Origin: Corticibacter populi
GTDB taxonomy: Bacteria > Pseudomonadota > Gammaproteobacteria > Burkholderiales > Burkholderiaceae_C
Length of the DNA stretch: 64,000 nucleotides
Assembly (NCBI RefSeq): GCF_004217315.1
Contig: NZ_SGWR01000002.1
Coordinates: forward strand, 364,414 to 428,413
Reading direction: 5' to 3'
The notes under the pieces are model-generated. The model was not told the DNA's origin. It ran no database searches and saw only the letters and a program-made list of their open reading frames with translations. The position numbers and the translations under genes were made by a program. This document shows, in pieces, positions 8,873 to 17,300 of the stretch (the stretch's first letter is position 1; every line of letters starts with the position of its first letter).

Positions 8873-9091
8873 CGTATTTGCGGTGTTTTGCCCGCTTTGG
8901 GCATGCTGCAGACGCTCTCATGTCTGCAACCTCGGCAAAGTTCGCCGCACCATCCATGGATTGGCCAGCGCGAACATCACCTGTCGTTTGTTGTCGTTCC
9001 TGGCGATGCCAGGAGTGTCGTACAGGGCCTCTTCCATGGCCGGGGTCCGAGCGGTTGAACCATTGCTGCAGGAAGTGAATGCGCAGCATGG
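8873..9091 (-). mobile_element. IS5-family transposase remnant, copy 2 (right direct repeat)
   Basis: Direct repeat of 3669-3886, with one extra base in the middle. Together the two copies bracket the esterase, TonB receptor and AraC genes, 5.2 kb apart centre to centre. No intact terminal inverted repeats or target duplications could be identified at the outer edges. Confidence 0.75.
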
Positions 9092-9251
9092 TCTCGATGG
9101 CAAAGGGCGGGCGACCATTGTCCTTGGCTGGCTGATGGGGCTCGATCAATGCCACCAACTCACACCAAGGCACCACCCGCTCCATCTCTTCAAGGAACTC
9201 GCGCTTGCGCGTTCTCTTGCTGCTCAGCTCGAATCCACCGGCAAGACTCAT
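8918..9251 (-). pseudogene. Truncated IS5-family transposase gene
   Basis: Starting at the ATG at 9251 the first 70 residues are a good IS5 transposase N terminus (MSLAGGFELSSKRTRKREF, then PPFAIETMLRIHFLQQWFNR). Around 9045 the frame breaks and sequence resembling the C-terminal end (ARNDNKRQVMFALANPWMVR) follows in another frame to about 8918. The middle of the gene, with the DDE catalytic residues, is missing. Bases 9252-9314 may be the original upstream end of the element. The gap between the AraC gene and the PAAR-like gene holds nothing else. Confidence 0.75.
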
Positions 9252-9314
9252 TTGTTTCAGGGTCGTACCATCTCAGCTCAATGGCGCTCGCGGCAGGAGT
9301 TTTGCGGAGCTTCC

Positions 9315-9704
9315 CTAGGGTATCCGCACCGTCACCTGTCCCGGCGCGGCCACGCTGACCACGCCCCCCCAGGTGCATAGGCAGCAGGAGGTGTCGTTGA
9401 GCGCCGGCATCCGGTCGATCAGCACCGTGGGCGATCCGGGCTGCCATGGCGCGATGGTCACCGGCACGCAGGGCATGGGCGTGAGGACGCCCAGGGCCGC
9501 GGCGGTGGCACTCGCCACGGCGGGGTTGGCTGGACAGGCGCACATGCCGAAGGCCGGAATGTTCACCAGCGGCTGATGATCGAGCACGTTGGCGGCCGGT
9601 TGGCCCCCGGCGGTGGTCCGGTGCACCGGCAGTACCGACAGGAACCCCGGCGCGGCGCCAAAGCTGCACCGCAGCATCGCTGTGTTAACCACCTGCATGG
9701 GCAT
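9315..9704 (-). CDS. PAAR-like (DUF4280) T6SS spike protein
   Basis: 129 residues, glycine/cysteine-rich, with the repeated turns of DUF4280 PAAR-like proteins: MLRCSFGAAP near the start, NIPAFGMCACPANP, AALGVLTPMPCVPVT, PALNDTSCCLCTWGG and the end TPGQVTV-like stretch (PGQVTVRIP). In the family this small beta-structure caps the VgrG trimer at the tip of the T6SS tail. It has no fused toxin domain. A GGAG lies upstream of the ATG. It starts 27 bp after the OmpA-like gene, in the same direction, so both probably belong to one unit controlled from the divergent region at 10341-10502. Confidence 0.82.
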   Translation of the reverse strand: MPMQVVNTAMLRCSFGAAPGFLSVLPVHRTTAGGQPAANVLDHQPLVNIPAFGMCACPANPAVASATAAALGVLTPMPCVPVTIAPWQPGSPTVLIDRMPALNDTSCCLCTWGGVVSVAAPGQVTVRIP

Positions 9705-9731
9705 GCCGCGCTCCGCTGGTGCAATGGCCGC

Positions 9732-10340
9732 TCAGCCGCCGGCGATGATTTCCACCCGGCGATTGGACGCTGCGCGCGGATTGCCTGGATCGAGCAGCTC
9801 CGTATAGCCTTTGCCCTCGGTCTTCAGGCGCGTGGCCGCCACTCCACCGCGCACCAGATAGGCCTTGACCGAGGCGGCCCGGCGCTGCGACAGGCGCAGG
9901 TTGTATTCGGCCGAACCGACGCCGTCGGTATGGCCGACGACCGTGAACTGGCGGCCCTCCAACTCGGGCGAGGCCAGTGCCAGCGCCAGGTTGTCCATTG
10001 CCTGCGCCGAGGCCGGCGCGATGCGGTCGGAGCCGAACTCGAACTGGATCTGCATCGAGATGGCCGGCGCGGCGGCGGCCGGCGGCGGCTCGGCGACCGC
10101 ATCCACCGCCGTGGCCTGCGCCGCCGCACCGGGGCGCAGGGCGCGGGTGCGGACTCCTTCGACGGCGCTGCCCTGATCCTCCTGAAGATTGGAGATGATG
10201 TCCTTGACGGAGGGCGTGTCCGAGCCGAAGTCGGCGCCGTGCACCGTCGTGACGGCCATCAGGGCACAGGCGCCAAGCCACGCCAGCGCGCTGGGGCGCA
10301 AGTGCCTGCCGCACCGCGGGAAAGAGTCGGATTCACGCAT
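9732..10340 (-). CDS. OmpA-family peptidoglycan-anchored protein, T6SS-linked
   Basis: 202 residues from the ATG at 10340, which has a strong AAAGGAG 7 bp upstream; a longer frame to 10430 lacks this. An N-terminal signal/anchor (ALAWLGACALMAVTTVHG) is followed by a low-complexity Ala/Pro stretch and a C-terminal OmpA/MotB domain: IQFEFGSDRIAPAS, VVGHTDGVGSAEYNLRLS and SNRRVEII. Such domains bind meso-diaminopimelate in peptidoglycan. Here the TssL protein lacks an OmpA-like extension, so this separate protein may supply peptidoglycan anchoring for the T6SS (inference). Operonic with the PAAR-like gene. Confidence 0.8.
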   Translation of the reverse strand: MRESDSFPRCGRHLRPSALAWLGACALMAVTTVHGADFGSDTPSVKDIISNLQEDQGSAVEGVRTRALRPGAAAQATAVDAVAEPPPAAAAPAISMQIQFEFGSDRIAPASAQAMDNLALALASPELEGRQFTVVGHTDGVGSAEYNLRLSQRRAASVKAYLVRGGVAATRLKTEGKGYTELLDPGNPRAASNRRVEIIAGG

Positions 10341-10414
10341 GATGTCACTCCTTTGACCCGTTGCCGCATGCCGGCCGGGTTCCGACAGTGTGCAGAATTC
10401 ACCAAGGCTTGGCG

Positions 10415-10435
10415 ATAGACCATCGGACATAGGAT
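10415..10435 (-). promoter_or_regulatory. Shared T6SS-island element, site A
   Basis: Minus-strand reading: CCTATGTCCG followed by ATGGTCTATC. It lies midway between the divergent OmpA/PAAR unit (75 bp) and the binding-protein/kinase unit (68 bp). The pattern CTAT-N3-CC-N-WTGG-N-CTAT recurs upstream of five other units of the island (sites B-F). It is also embedded in GGCGAT...ATCGCC (10412-10440). Confidence 0.4.
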
Positions 10436-10502
10436 CGCCGCGGTGACGGAATACGCCCTAAGCGCTATCGCAGGCGGCAGGGCTCTTTGCGAACATTCGG
10501 GC

Positions 10503-11579
10503 ATGCGCTGGCTCAAGCACTCGATCCCCCCTGCTCCCGTGGCATTGACATTGGCACTGGGGGCGGTGCTGTACCCGGCCGGCGCCAGCGCTGGCGATCT
10601 GCAGCTGATCACCCAGCGCGGCAGCCCGACGGCCAGCGACAGCTATGACGGCTTCGTCCAGCAGTTGCGCACGCTGGTGGCGCAGCAGGGCGAGACCGGG
10701 GAGCGCGTGCAGGTCATCGATCTCGGCAGCCCCCGGCTGCCACAGGCTGGTGACGGCGACAGCGTGCTGGGAGGTGTGCGCACCCGCAGCATCCCCGCGC
10801 CGCGCCGCGCCGCCGCCGGGGGCGGCCCCGCATCGCCGGCACCAGGCCCGGCGTCAGGCTCGGGCTCGGGCCGGGATGTCCAGATTGCCGTCGGACCTCG
10901 CGCCGCTCGCAGCCTGCTCGATGCCGGAGACGGCTCCACCCCGCTGCTGCTGGCACTGCTCAGCCGCATGGAATACGAAGCACTGCGCCAGCACCCGGCA
11001 TTGCTGGCGCCGCGCCGGCCCATCGCCATCCTGCTGCGCGACCCGGCCCCGGCGCTGCAACTGGCGCTGGCGCTGGCCATCCTGCCCGCCGATGCCCGGC
11101 TGGGCGTCGTTGCCAGCGCCGATATCGATCCGCTCGTGCAGGATCTGCTGCAGGCGGCCGGACCGCGCGACCTCGTCATCGGCTATGCGGCGTCGGCCAG
11201 CGAACTCGCCGGTGTCCTGCAGGAGGTCTTCCAGCAGGCCGATGCGCTGCTGATCCTCTCCGAACGGCTCGGCAACGATGCCAACGCCGGACTGAGCATC
11301 CTGCATGCGGCATCGGCGCAGCGCAAGCCCGCGTTCGCGACCAGCGAGGCCAGCGTGCGCGCCGGCGCGCTGGCCGCCGCCGCGCCGGACCAGCGGCAAC
11401 TGGCCGAGCAGGCGCTGGCGCTCGGCCGCCGGCTGGCTCGCGACCGGCCGGCCGGCGGGCCCTGGCTGGAGTATGCGTACCCGGTGAGCGTCTACACCAA
11501 CCCCAGCGTGGCGACCCGCCTGGACATCGCGCTACCGGACGCCGCACAGTTGAGTGAACATCTGCATGCCGCTCGCTGA
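10503..11579 (+). CDS. ABC-type periplasmic binding protein-like sensor partner
   Basis: 358 residues from the ATG at 10503, with a signal peptide (ALTLALGAVLYPAGASAG). The rest resembles the ABC-substrate-binding-like proteins of PF04392 type: LLLALLSRMEYEALR, a RPIAILLRDPAPALQLALA stretch with features of a two-lobed periplasmic fold, and GPWLEYAYPVSVYTNPSVA near the end. A Gly/Pro-rich linker lies near residues 95-130. There is no permease or ATPase gene beside it. Its last 14 bp overlap the start of a hybrid sensor kinase gene, so it probably feeds a ligand signal to that kinase rather than to a transporter. Ligand unknown. Confidence 0.62.
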   Translation: MRWLKHSIPPAPVALTLALGAVLYPAGASAGDLQLITQRGSPTASDSYDGFVQQLRTLVAQQGETGERVQVIDLGSPRLPQAGDGDSVLGGVRTRSIPAPRRAAAGGGPASPAPGPASGSGSGRDVQIAVGPRAARSLLDAGDGSTPLLLALLSRMEYEALRQHPALLAPRRPIAILLRDPAPALQLALALAILPADARLGVVASADIDPLVQDLLQAAGPRDLVIGYAASASELAGVLQEVFQQADALLILSERLGNDANAGLSILHAASAQRKPAFATSEASVRAGALAAAAPDQRQLAEQALALGRRLARDRPAGGPWLEYAYPVSVYTNPSVATRLDIALPDAAQLSEHLHAAR

Positions 11580-13488
11580 GTCCCCCCTGCCAAGGCTGCT
11601 GCGCGCCACCGGCGCCGCGCCGGGCGTCCTCGCGGTCACGCTGCTGACAGGCTGGTTCACCCATGCGCAGTTGCGCCAGATGGAACAGGCCTTCTACGCC
11701 GGCAACCAGGCCGTCGCGCAGCAGATTGCCACCGCAGCCGATCTCAGCCTGTATGCCGGCGACACGGCCAGCCTTCACGCGCTCGCCAGCGGCATGGTGG
11801 CCGCGCAATTGGCCCAGCGCGTGGAAATCAGCAATCATGCCGGCATCTTCGTCCACGCCGGCACATTACCCGACATGACAGCGTCGCTGGCAGTCGCTAC
11901 TGCGCCGGTGCGGCTGGCCCGGATCATCTATCTGTCGGACTACCCCGATGCCACCGAAACGGCCAGTGCCTCCGCGTCCGCGCAGAGCGAGCCGCTCGGC
12001 ATCGTGCGCATCTACCGCGCCACCGCGCCGTACCGCCAGGCGCGCCTGCATGCCCTGCTGCAAAGCCTGTTGCCCGGCAGTGTGTGCGTGCTGCTCATCG
12101 TGCTGCTGACCGGCCGCGCCACACGCGGCCAGCAGCGGCTGCTCGGCCGCATCCATGCGACGCTGGCGCGCCTGCAGCCGGACCCGCCGCACGCACGGGA
12201 CGCAGAGCCCGAACGACAGTCCCCGGACCTGGCCCTGCTGGCCGCCGAGGCGGACCGCCTGGCCGCCGACCTGCAGGAACGCGCTGCCGAGGCAAGCCGC
12301 CAGAACCGCCAGGCCCGAGAGGAAGCGCTGCACAGCATCACCCGCATGGAGCAGGCCTCCCGGGCCAGGGCGCGCTTTCTCGCTTCCGCCAGCCATGACC
12401 TGCGGCAACCGCTGCATGCCATGGGCCTGTTCATCGACGGACTGCGCGCCGCCGACCTGCCCGAACAACGCCCCGCCCTCGCCCACCTGCAGGAGGGCAT
12501 CGACATCATGGGCCTGCTGCTCGATGACCTGCTCGACATCTCGCGCCTGGACGCCCATGTTCTCAAGCCCAGCCATGCACCGCTTCGGCTCGACACGCTC
12601 TTCGCCCGAATCGATGCCATGCACGGCGCGCGGGCCGCGGGCCAGCGCATCCGGCTGGCGTGGCGCGGCGGCGACCGCACCGTGCTGGGCGACCACATGC
12701 TGCTCGCACGCATGCTGGGCAACATGGTCATGAATGCCATTCAGCACAGCCGCGGCACGGTGATCCTGGTGACGGCCCGGCGCGCCCCGTGCACCGCCGA
12801 CGGCACGCCTTGCGTGCGCGTGCAGGTGCGCGACAACGGACAGGGCATCGCGCCGCTGCACCACGACCGCATCTTCGAAGAGTTCTTCCAGGTCGCCAAT
12901 GCCGGGCGCGATGCCCGCAAGGGTTTCGGGCTGGGCCTGTCGATCTGCGCGCGCATCGCCCGGGTGCTGGGCACCAGCATCCAGGTGCGCTCTGGATTGC
13001 AGTGTGGCAGCGCGTTCTCCTTTCTGCTGCCCTGCGCGCCACCCGGAGCCATCCCGCCGCCATCGGTCGCGCCGCCAGTGCCGCCCGGCGTGCCGCTGGA
13101 CGGTCTGAACTGCCTGGTGATCGACGATGACGCGGCCATCCGCGAAGCCAGCGCCATGCTGTTGCGCCAGTGGGGCTGCCGGGTGGACCTCGCGGCGCAA
13201 CGCCAGGAGGGCCTGTGGTGGCTGGGCAGTCCGGACAGGCGCTACGACGTCATACTCTGCGACCTCCAACTGCAAGAGGTGCAGGATGGACTCTCCATTC
13301 TGGAGGCAGCCCGCCTGCACCAGCCCCGGGCCATGCAGGTGCTGGTCTCCGGTGCCACCGCGCCGGACGTCCTGCGGCAACTGCGCGAGGCCGGCGTCAT
13401 GCTGCTGACCAAGCCCGTGGCACCGGCACGGCTGCGGACGCTGCTGGCGCAGGCGGCGCGGCGGCGCGGCATGGCTTCCGGCGCATGA
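11566..13488 (+). CDS. Hybrid sensor histidine kinase with C-terminal receiver
   Basis: 640 residues; start overlaps the upstream binding-protein gene. Two membrane segments (about 15-32 and 165-185) frame a periplasmic sensor region; then HAMP-like/coiled-coil sequence, HisKA with SASHDLRQPLHAMG (phosphorylated His277), and HATPase with NAIQHSR (N box), VRDNGQGIAP (G1) and GFGLGLSI (G2). A receiver domain follows, with acidic IDDD near 520 and phosphoacceptor Asp566 in CDLQLQ, plus Lys in LTKPV. Such kinases usually hand phosphate to a separate DNA-binding regulator; the LuxR-type protein encoded at 21617-22348 is the only one seen nearby. Confidence 0.85.
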   Translation: MPLAESPLPRLLRATGAAPGVLAVTLLTGWFTHAQLRQMEQAFYAGNQAVAQQIATAADLSLYAGDTASLHALASGMVAAQLAQRVEISNHAGIFVHAGTLPDMTASLAVATAPVRLARIIYLSDYPDATETASASASAQSEPLGIVRIYRATAPYRQARLHALLQSLLPGSVCVLLIVLLTGRATRGQQRLLGRIHATLARLQPDPPHARDAEPERQSPDLALLAAEADRLAADLQERAAEASRQNRQAREEALHSITRMEQASRARARFLASASHDLRQPLHAMGLFIDGLRAADLPEQRPALAHLQEGIDIMGLLLDDLLDISRLDAHVLKPSHAPLRLDTLFARIDAMHGARAAGQRIRLAWRGGDRTVLGDHMLLARMLGNMVMNAIQHSRGTVILVTARRAPCTADGTPCVRVQVRDNGQGIAPLHHDRIFEEFFQVANAGRDARKGFGLGLSICARIARVLGTSIQVRSGLQCGSAFSFLLPCAPPGAIPPPSVAPPVPPGVPLDGLNCLVIDDDAAIREASAMLLRQWGCRVDLAAQRQEGLWWLGSPDRRYDVILCDLQLQEVQDGLSILEAARLHQPRAMQVLVSGATAPDVLRQLREAGVMLLTKPVAPARLRTLLAQAARRRGMASGA

Positions 13489-13545
13489 GAACCTGTTCAC
13501 GATCTTTTCGAGGGTTACGCAGGAGGTCGAAAATGCACTGGGCAA
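13489..13545 (+). repeat. AGAACCTGTTCA-family intergenic repeat, copy 1
   Basis: Begins GAACCTGTTCAC directly after the kinase stop codon (TGA 13486-13488), followed by GGTTACGCAGGAGGTCGAAA, which is nearly the same as in copy 2 at 40236. This copy lacks a clear inverted right end. Confidence 0.65.
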
Positions 13546-13628
13546 GACGCCTGCAAGACGCCTACCGGAGCCCAGACTGGCCGTCCGGGCAAGGCGGGCA
13601 GCGCGGCCCGCTGCGTTTTTGACCTCCT

Positions 13629-13651
13629 GCCTGTCGGGTTGCCCGGCAGGC
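13629..13651. terminator. Hairpin between convergent genes
   Basis: GCCTGTCGGG, loop TTG, CCCGGCAGGC: a 10-bp stem with one G-T pair, lying between the 3' ends of the kinase gene (+) and the FhaB-like gene (-). No T run follows, so it is only a possible bidirectional terminator. Confidence 0.4.
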
Positions 13652-13699
13652 GCGCTGCAGTGTGACAAATCCTCGCCGGGCCGCAGGCTTGGGCGTGAC

Positions 13700-16600
13700 T
13701 CAGAAATCCGCACAGCCATTGCGCTCGTCGGCGACGGCAACACAGTTGCTCAGATGCGGCCGCGCGCGCACCCTGGCCCACTCCCGCGCCAGCACATCCC
13801 CATCGGCACCGCTGCGCGGCTCCAGCAGATTGCTGGAAGCCAGGCAGATGGGCGCCTGCACGATGTTGCGGTCATACAGATAGGTGTCCGGGGTCTGCCT
13901 GATCACATCCGGCGGGACCGGCATGCTGTAATCGCGCACCAGCAGGACACCTGGATCGACGCGCAGCAGATAGCCCTCGGCGGACTGGAAGCTGCCCTCG
14001 ATGGCGTAGCGGCCCGGCGGGCTGGCCTGCGTGGCGGTCGAGGTCACAGTGCCCGTGATGCCCTGCCCCGTATCGCCGAGCACCAGGCCGCTGACTGCAT
14101 GGCCGAAGGCCGGATCGGGCTGGCCATAAGGCCGCGAGGCGTCACCGATGGTGATCACGGCCAGCGGCTGCCTGGCATAGATGAAGGTATTGGCATCCGC
14201 CGGCAGCGAGACGCTGCAAGTGCCCAGGTAGCTGCAGCCATACAGGTTCGGGCGCGCGCCGGTGCCCGACAGGCCGCCGCGCTGCTCGCCCTGCCAGTCG
14301 CCAGCCCAGATGCGCCAGCCGGAGCCCGCCTGCACGCCGACAGCGGCAGGGTTCTGGAAGGTGCCGGCCGCAACCAGGTCCACGCGACCGGCCGCGCGCA
14401 CCGGCGCCAGCAGCGACAGATTGCCCGCCTCGGTACGTGCCTGTACCGACTGGCCGGCAAGGCCTTCCACCACAATCGGCTGCAACTGCTGGGCCGCCGC
14501 AGCCACGCCCACACCGGTGCCATCGACGATTTGCAGCGGCCCGGCGCTGGCGAAGGCCAAGGCAGCGCCAGCCTCGGCCGCGAGCCGCTCGACCCGGTGT
14601 ACGCCGCCGTCGGCCAGGGCCACGCTGCCGCCGGCGCGCACGACCAGATCCCGTGCCTGCAACCCGGCCTGCGGACCGTTCTGGCGCACGTCGCGGCCGG
14701 CCGCCAGCGTCAGCCGCTCGGCCTGCAGCGGCGCCTGCAGGAGGATATCGGCGGCCCCCGTGTTCTGCAGGCTCAGATTGCCGGAACGGCGCACGGCGCT
14801 GGCCACGGTGATGGTGCCCTGATGCCCATCGCTGCCGATCACCAGTTCCGGCGACGCCACGCGCTCGAGCTCCGCAGCCGAAAGCGCGAAGCCCGCTGCC
14901 GCGCCATCCTCCAGCCGAATCGGCGCGGCCACGGCATCGGTGGCGGCGCCAGCGGCGTCCACCGCGCCAGGCCGCAAGTTGACCCACTGGCCGCCCCGCA
15001 CCGTGCCGTCCAGCACGATGGCGTCGCCGCCACCGCCATTGCCGGCGCGCAACACCACGCCCGCGTCGCCAGCAATGGCGCTGCCGGTGTCAACGACCAG
15101 CCCGGCGCCGTCGGCGTAGCCCGCCACATCGACCAGCCCGGCACCGCCAGCCAGCCGCGCGCCCGATGCCAGCACCACCCCTTGCCCCTGCGGCATACCA
15201 GTGGAGGCTTCGCCGCGTCCGCGCAGTTGCAGCGCGCCGCTGCCGGTTCCGATCAGCGCCGCCGCGCCGGAAGCAGCCCCCGCATCCAGCCAGACGCCGC
15301 TGCCGTTGCCGGAACTGCCATGCACCAGCACGTCGCCGGTGGACGTCTGGATCTGCACGCCCGCCACGTAAACGCCAGCCGATCCCGCCGCCACGCCGGC
15401 CGAACTATGGCCTTGCAGAACCACGGCACCGCCCTCGCCGGCGTCGCTGCGTCCCTGCCGTGTGTCGATGGTCCCCCCATCGAGGCAGACGCTGCAGCCA
15501 TGGTTGGAAGGATTGGCCCAGGCCCCGCTCATGCGCACATCGCCGCCATTCGTGTGGATGTCCCCGCTGTAGCTGACCTGCCCGCCGCCGGTGGCGGCAC
15601 CACCGCCATTGGCATCGGCCTCGAAGATCACGTGCAGCGGCCCGCCATTGCCGGTGGACTCGATCACCACGTCGACGTCGCTGCGCACGCTGCGGTGCGC
15701 CTGCAGCTGCAGCGTTTGCTGGCCCCGCGCCTGGTCGTAGACGATGCGCGTGCCCGCGTACATGACGATGTCGCCACGATAGAAGTCGCCTGTTCCGGCG
15801 TCGCCCGTACCGATGCTGACGCTGGTGCCGCCATTGAGCGCGGCGCTCAGATCGCCGTCCTGCAGCACGGTATCGGCCAGCGGCGGACTACCCGTCAGCG
15901 CCGAGAGATCGCCGCTGGCATTGCCCGGCCGGATGGTGATGTCATGCGGATCGATGCGCCAGGTCCCGGCGCGGCCAACCCCTGCCGACGCGTCGACGCC
16001 GATGCCATCCACATGCAAGGCGGCGGCCGAGGTCTCGATCAGGCCTCCATTGCCGCCTTGCGCACCGCCGCGCGCAGACAGCTGCCCATAGGCGTGCAGG
16101 CGATCGGCGCTGATGACATCGATGCGCCCGCCATCACCCTGCGCGCCACTGGTGTCGGCCGAGAGCTGCACCCCACGGTCAAGCGCCAGCAGCTCCCCGG
16201 CGCGCAGCCCGATGGTCCCCCCCTGCTGGACTCCGTCCACGCTGATGCGTGCCTCGGACGACCCGCGGATGTCGCCATCGATCAACATGGACTGCGCATT
16301 CGCCGTCACCGTGCCGCCGCGCTGGCCGCTGGCGAGTACCTGCGTGCCAAGCAACTGCAACGTGCCGGCCTCCAGCGTGATGCTTCCGCCATCGGTGCCG
16401 GTGGCCAGCGCCGAAGCGTCCAGCGTGCCGCCCAGCCCCATCCGGCCATCGCCCGCGCTGAACACGATCTCGCCGGCGCGCTGCTCCAACGAACGCGCCC
16501 GCACCACCCCGCTCTGGCTGACGACCAGCCGCGCCGCATCCGTCTCGTGGGCCAGCACCGCCACGCGTCCCCCATCGGCCTGCAGCAGGCCGCTGTTGAA

Positions 16601-17287
16601 CACATCGGCCTCCAGCGGCGTGCCACCCGCCTCCAGGCGAAAGGTCGTCAGGCCGTCGCCGTGGAAATCCAATTCCACCTGGCGCGCCGCGGCCAATGCG
16701 ACGGTACCGCCATCGGCCACGATCTGGCCCGTGTTCTCCACCCGCTGCCCGAGCAGCGCCACCGTCGCGCCCTGCGCAGCGCGGATGCTCCCGGCATTGG
16801 CCACCTGCGCATCGGACACGAAGCCGGAGGCCCCCGGACCGAACACATAGCGGCCCGCCAGGAAATCCTCGTTGCGGATATCCAGCGTGCTGGCCACCAG
16901 TCCGCCAACGCTGATCTGCGCCCCCGCGCCGAACAGCACGCCGTTGGGGTTGACCAGGAACACCTGCCCGTTGGCCAGCAGGCTGCCGGCGATTTCGGAG
17001 GCGCCATTGCCCGTCACCCGGTTGAGCAGCACACTGCCGGCCCCCATGGACTGGTTGATCTGCACGGTGTTGCCGGCGCCGATCGAGAAGCCGGCCCAGT
17101 CGACGATGGCACTGCCGCTGGACTGCTGCAGCGTCATCGTGTTGCCGACCGTCTGCGGCGCGCCAATGTCGCCGTGCACACGCTCGAATCCGGTCGGCAG
17201 CTGCGCCCAGCACAGCATGGGACCAAGCAGGGCCACCGCCAGCGCCACGGGCCGCAGGACAGGATGGATGGATGGTTTGCGGTTCAT
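13700..17287 (-). CDS. FhaB-like TpsA exoprotein (filamentous haemagglutinin family)
   Basis: 1195 residues from the ATG at 17287, chosen because GGAGG precedes it by 5 bp. Signal peptide ends near CWA/QLP. The TPS secretion domain follows at once: GNTMTLQQSSGSAIVDWAGF, NPNGVLFGAGAQISVGGLVA. Then come several hundred residues of Gly/Ala/Asp-rich beta-helix repeats (GGTVALAAARQVEL, GGSITLEAG) and, near the C terminus, an MBG/YDG-type domain (ASRPYGQPDPAFGHAVSG). It is exported by the TpsB protein encoded 13 bp upstream and would be a surface or released adhesin-like protein. No toxin domain was recognised at the C terminus. Confidence 0.88.
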   Translation of the reverse strand: MNRKPSIHPVLRPVALAVALLGPMLCWAQLPTGFERVHGDIGAPQTVGNTMTLQQSSGSAIVDWAGFSIGAGNTVQINQSMGAGSVLLNRVTGNGASEIAGSLLANGQVFLVNPNGVLFGAGAQISVGGLVASTLDIRNEDFLAGRYVFGPGASGFVSDAQVANAGSIRAAQGATVALLGQRVENTGQIVADGGTVALAAARQVELDFHGDGLTTFRLEAGGTPLEADVFNSGLLQADGGRVAVLAHETDAARLVVSQSGVVRARSLEQRAGEIVFSAGDGRMGLGGTLDASALATGTDGGSITLEAGTLQLLGTQVLASGQRGGTVTANAQSMLIDGDIRGSSEARISVDGVQQGGTIGLRAGELLALDRGVQLSADTSGAQGDGGRIDVISADRLHAYGQLSARGGAQGGNGGLIETSAAALHVDGIGVDASAGVGRAGTWRIDPHDITIRPGNASGDLSALTGSPPLADTVLQDGDLSAALNGGTSVSIGTGDAGTGDFYRGDIVMYAGTRIVYDQARGQQTLQLQAHRSVRSDVDVVIESTGNGGPLHVIFEADANGGGAATGGGQVSYSGDIHTNGGDVRMSGAWANPSNHGCSVCLDGGTIDTRQGRSDAGEGGAVVLQGHSSAGVAAGSAGVYVAGVQIQTSTGDVLVHGSSGNGSGVWLDAGAASGAAALIGTGSGALQLRGRGEASTGMPQGQGVVLASGARLAGGAGLVDVAGYADGAGLVVDTGSAIAGDAGVVLRAGNGGGGDAIVLDGTVRGGQWVNLRPGAVDAAGAATDAVAAPIRLEDGAAAGFALSAAELERVASPELVIGSDGHQGTITVASAVRRSGNLSLQNTGAADILLQAPLQAERLTLAAGRDVRQNGPQAGLQARDLVVRAGGSVALADGGVHRVERLAAEAGAALAFASAGPLQIVDGTGVGVAAAAQQLQPIVVEGLAGQSVQARTEAGNLSLLAPVRAAGRVDLVAAGTFQNPAAVGVQAGSGWRIWAGDWQGEQRGGLSGTGARPNLYGCSYLGTCSVSLPADANTFIYARQPLAVITIGDASRPYGQPDPAFGHAVSGLVLGDTGQGITGTVTSTATQASPPGRYAIEGSFQSAEGYLLRVDPGVLLVRDYSMPVPPDVIRQTPDTYLYDRNIVQAPICLASSNLLEPRSGADGDVLAREWARVRARPHLSNCVAVADERNGCADF

Positions 17288-17300
17288 GCGCGCCTCCGGT

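Noticed and set aside
8841..9251. Intact small transposase
   Set aside because: The frame carries only the IS5 N terminus, then shifts frame; the DDE core is missing, so it is a remnant.
11866..13743. 625-codon minus-strand frame over the sensor kinase
   Set aside because: Antisense shadow; the kinase on the other strand has all catalytic motifs.
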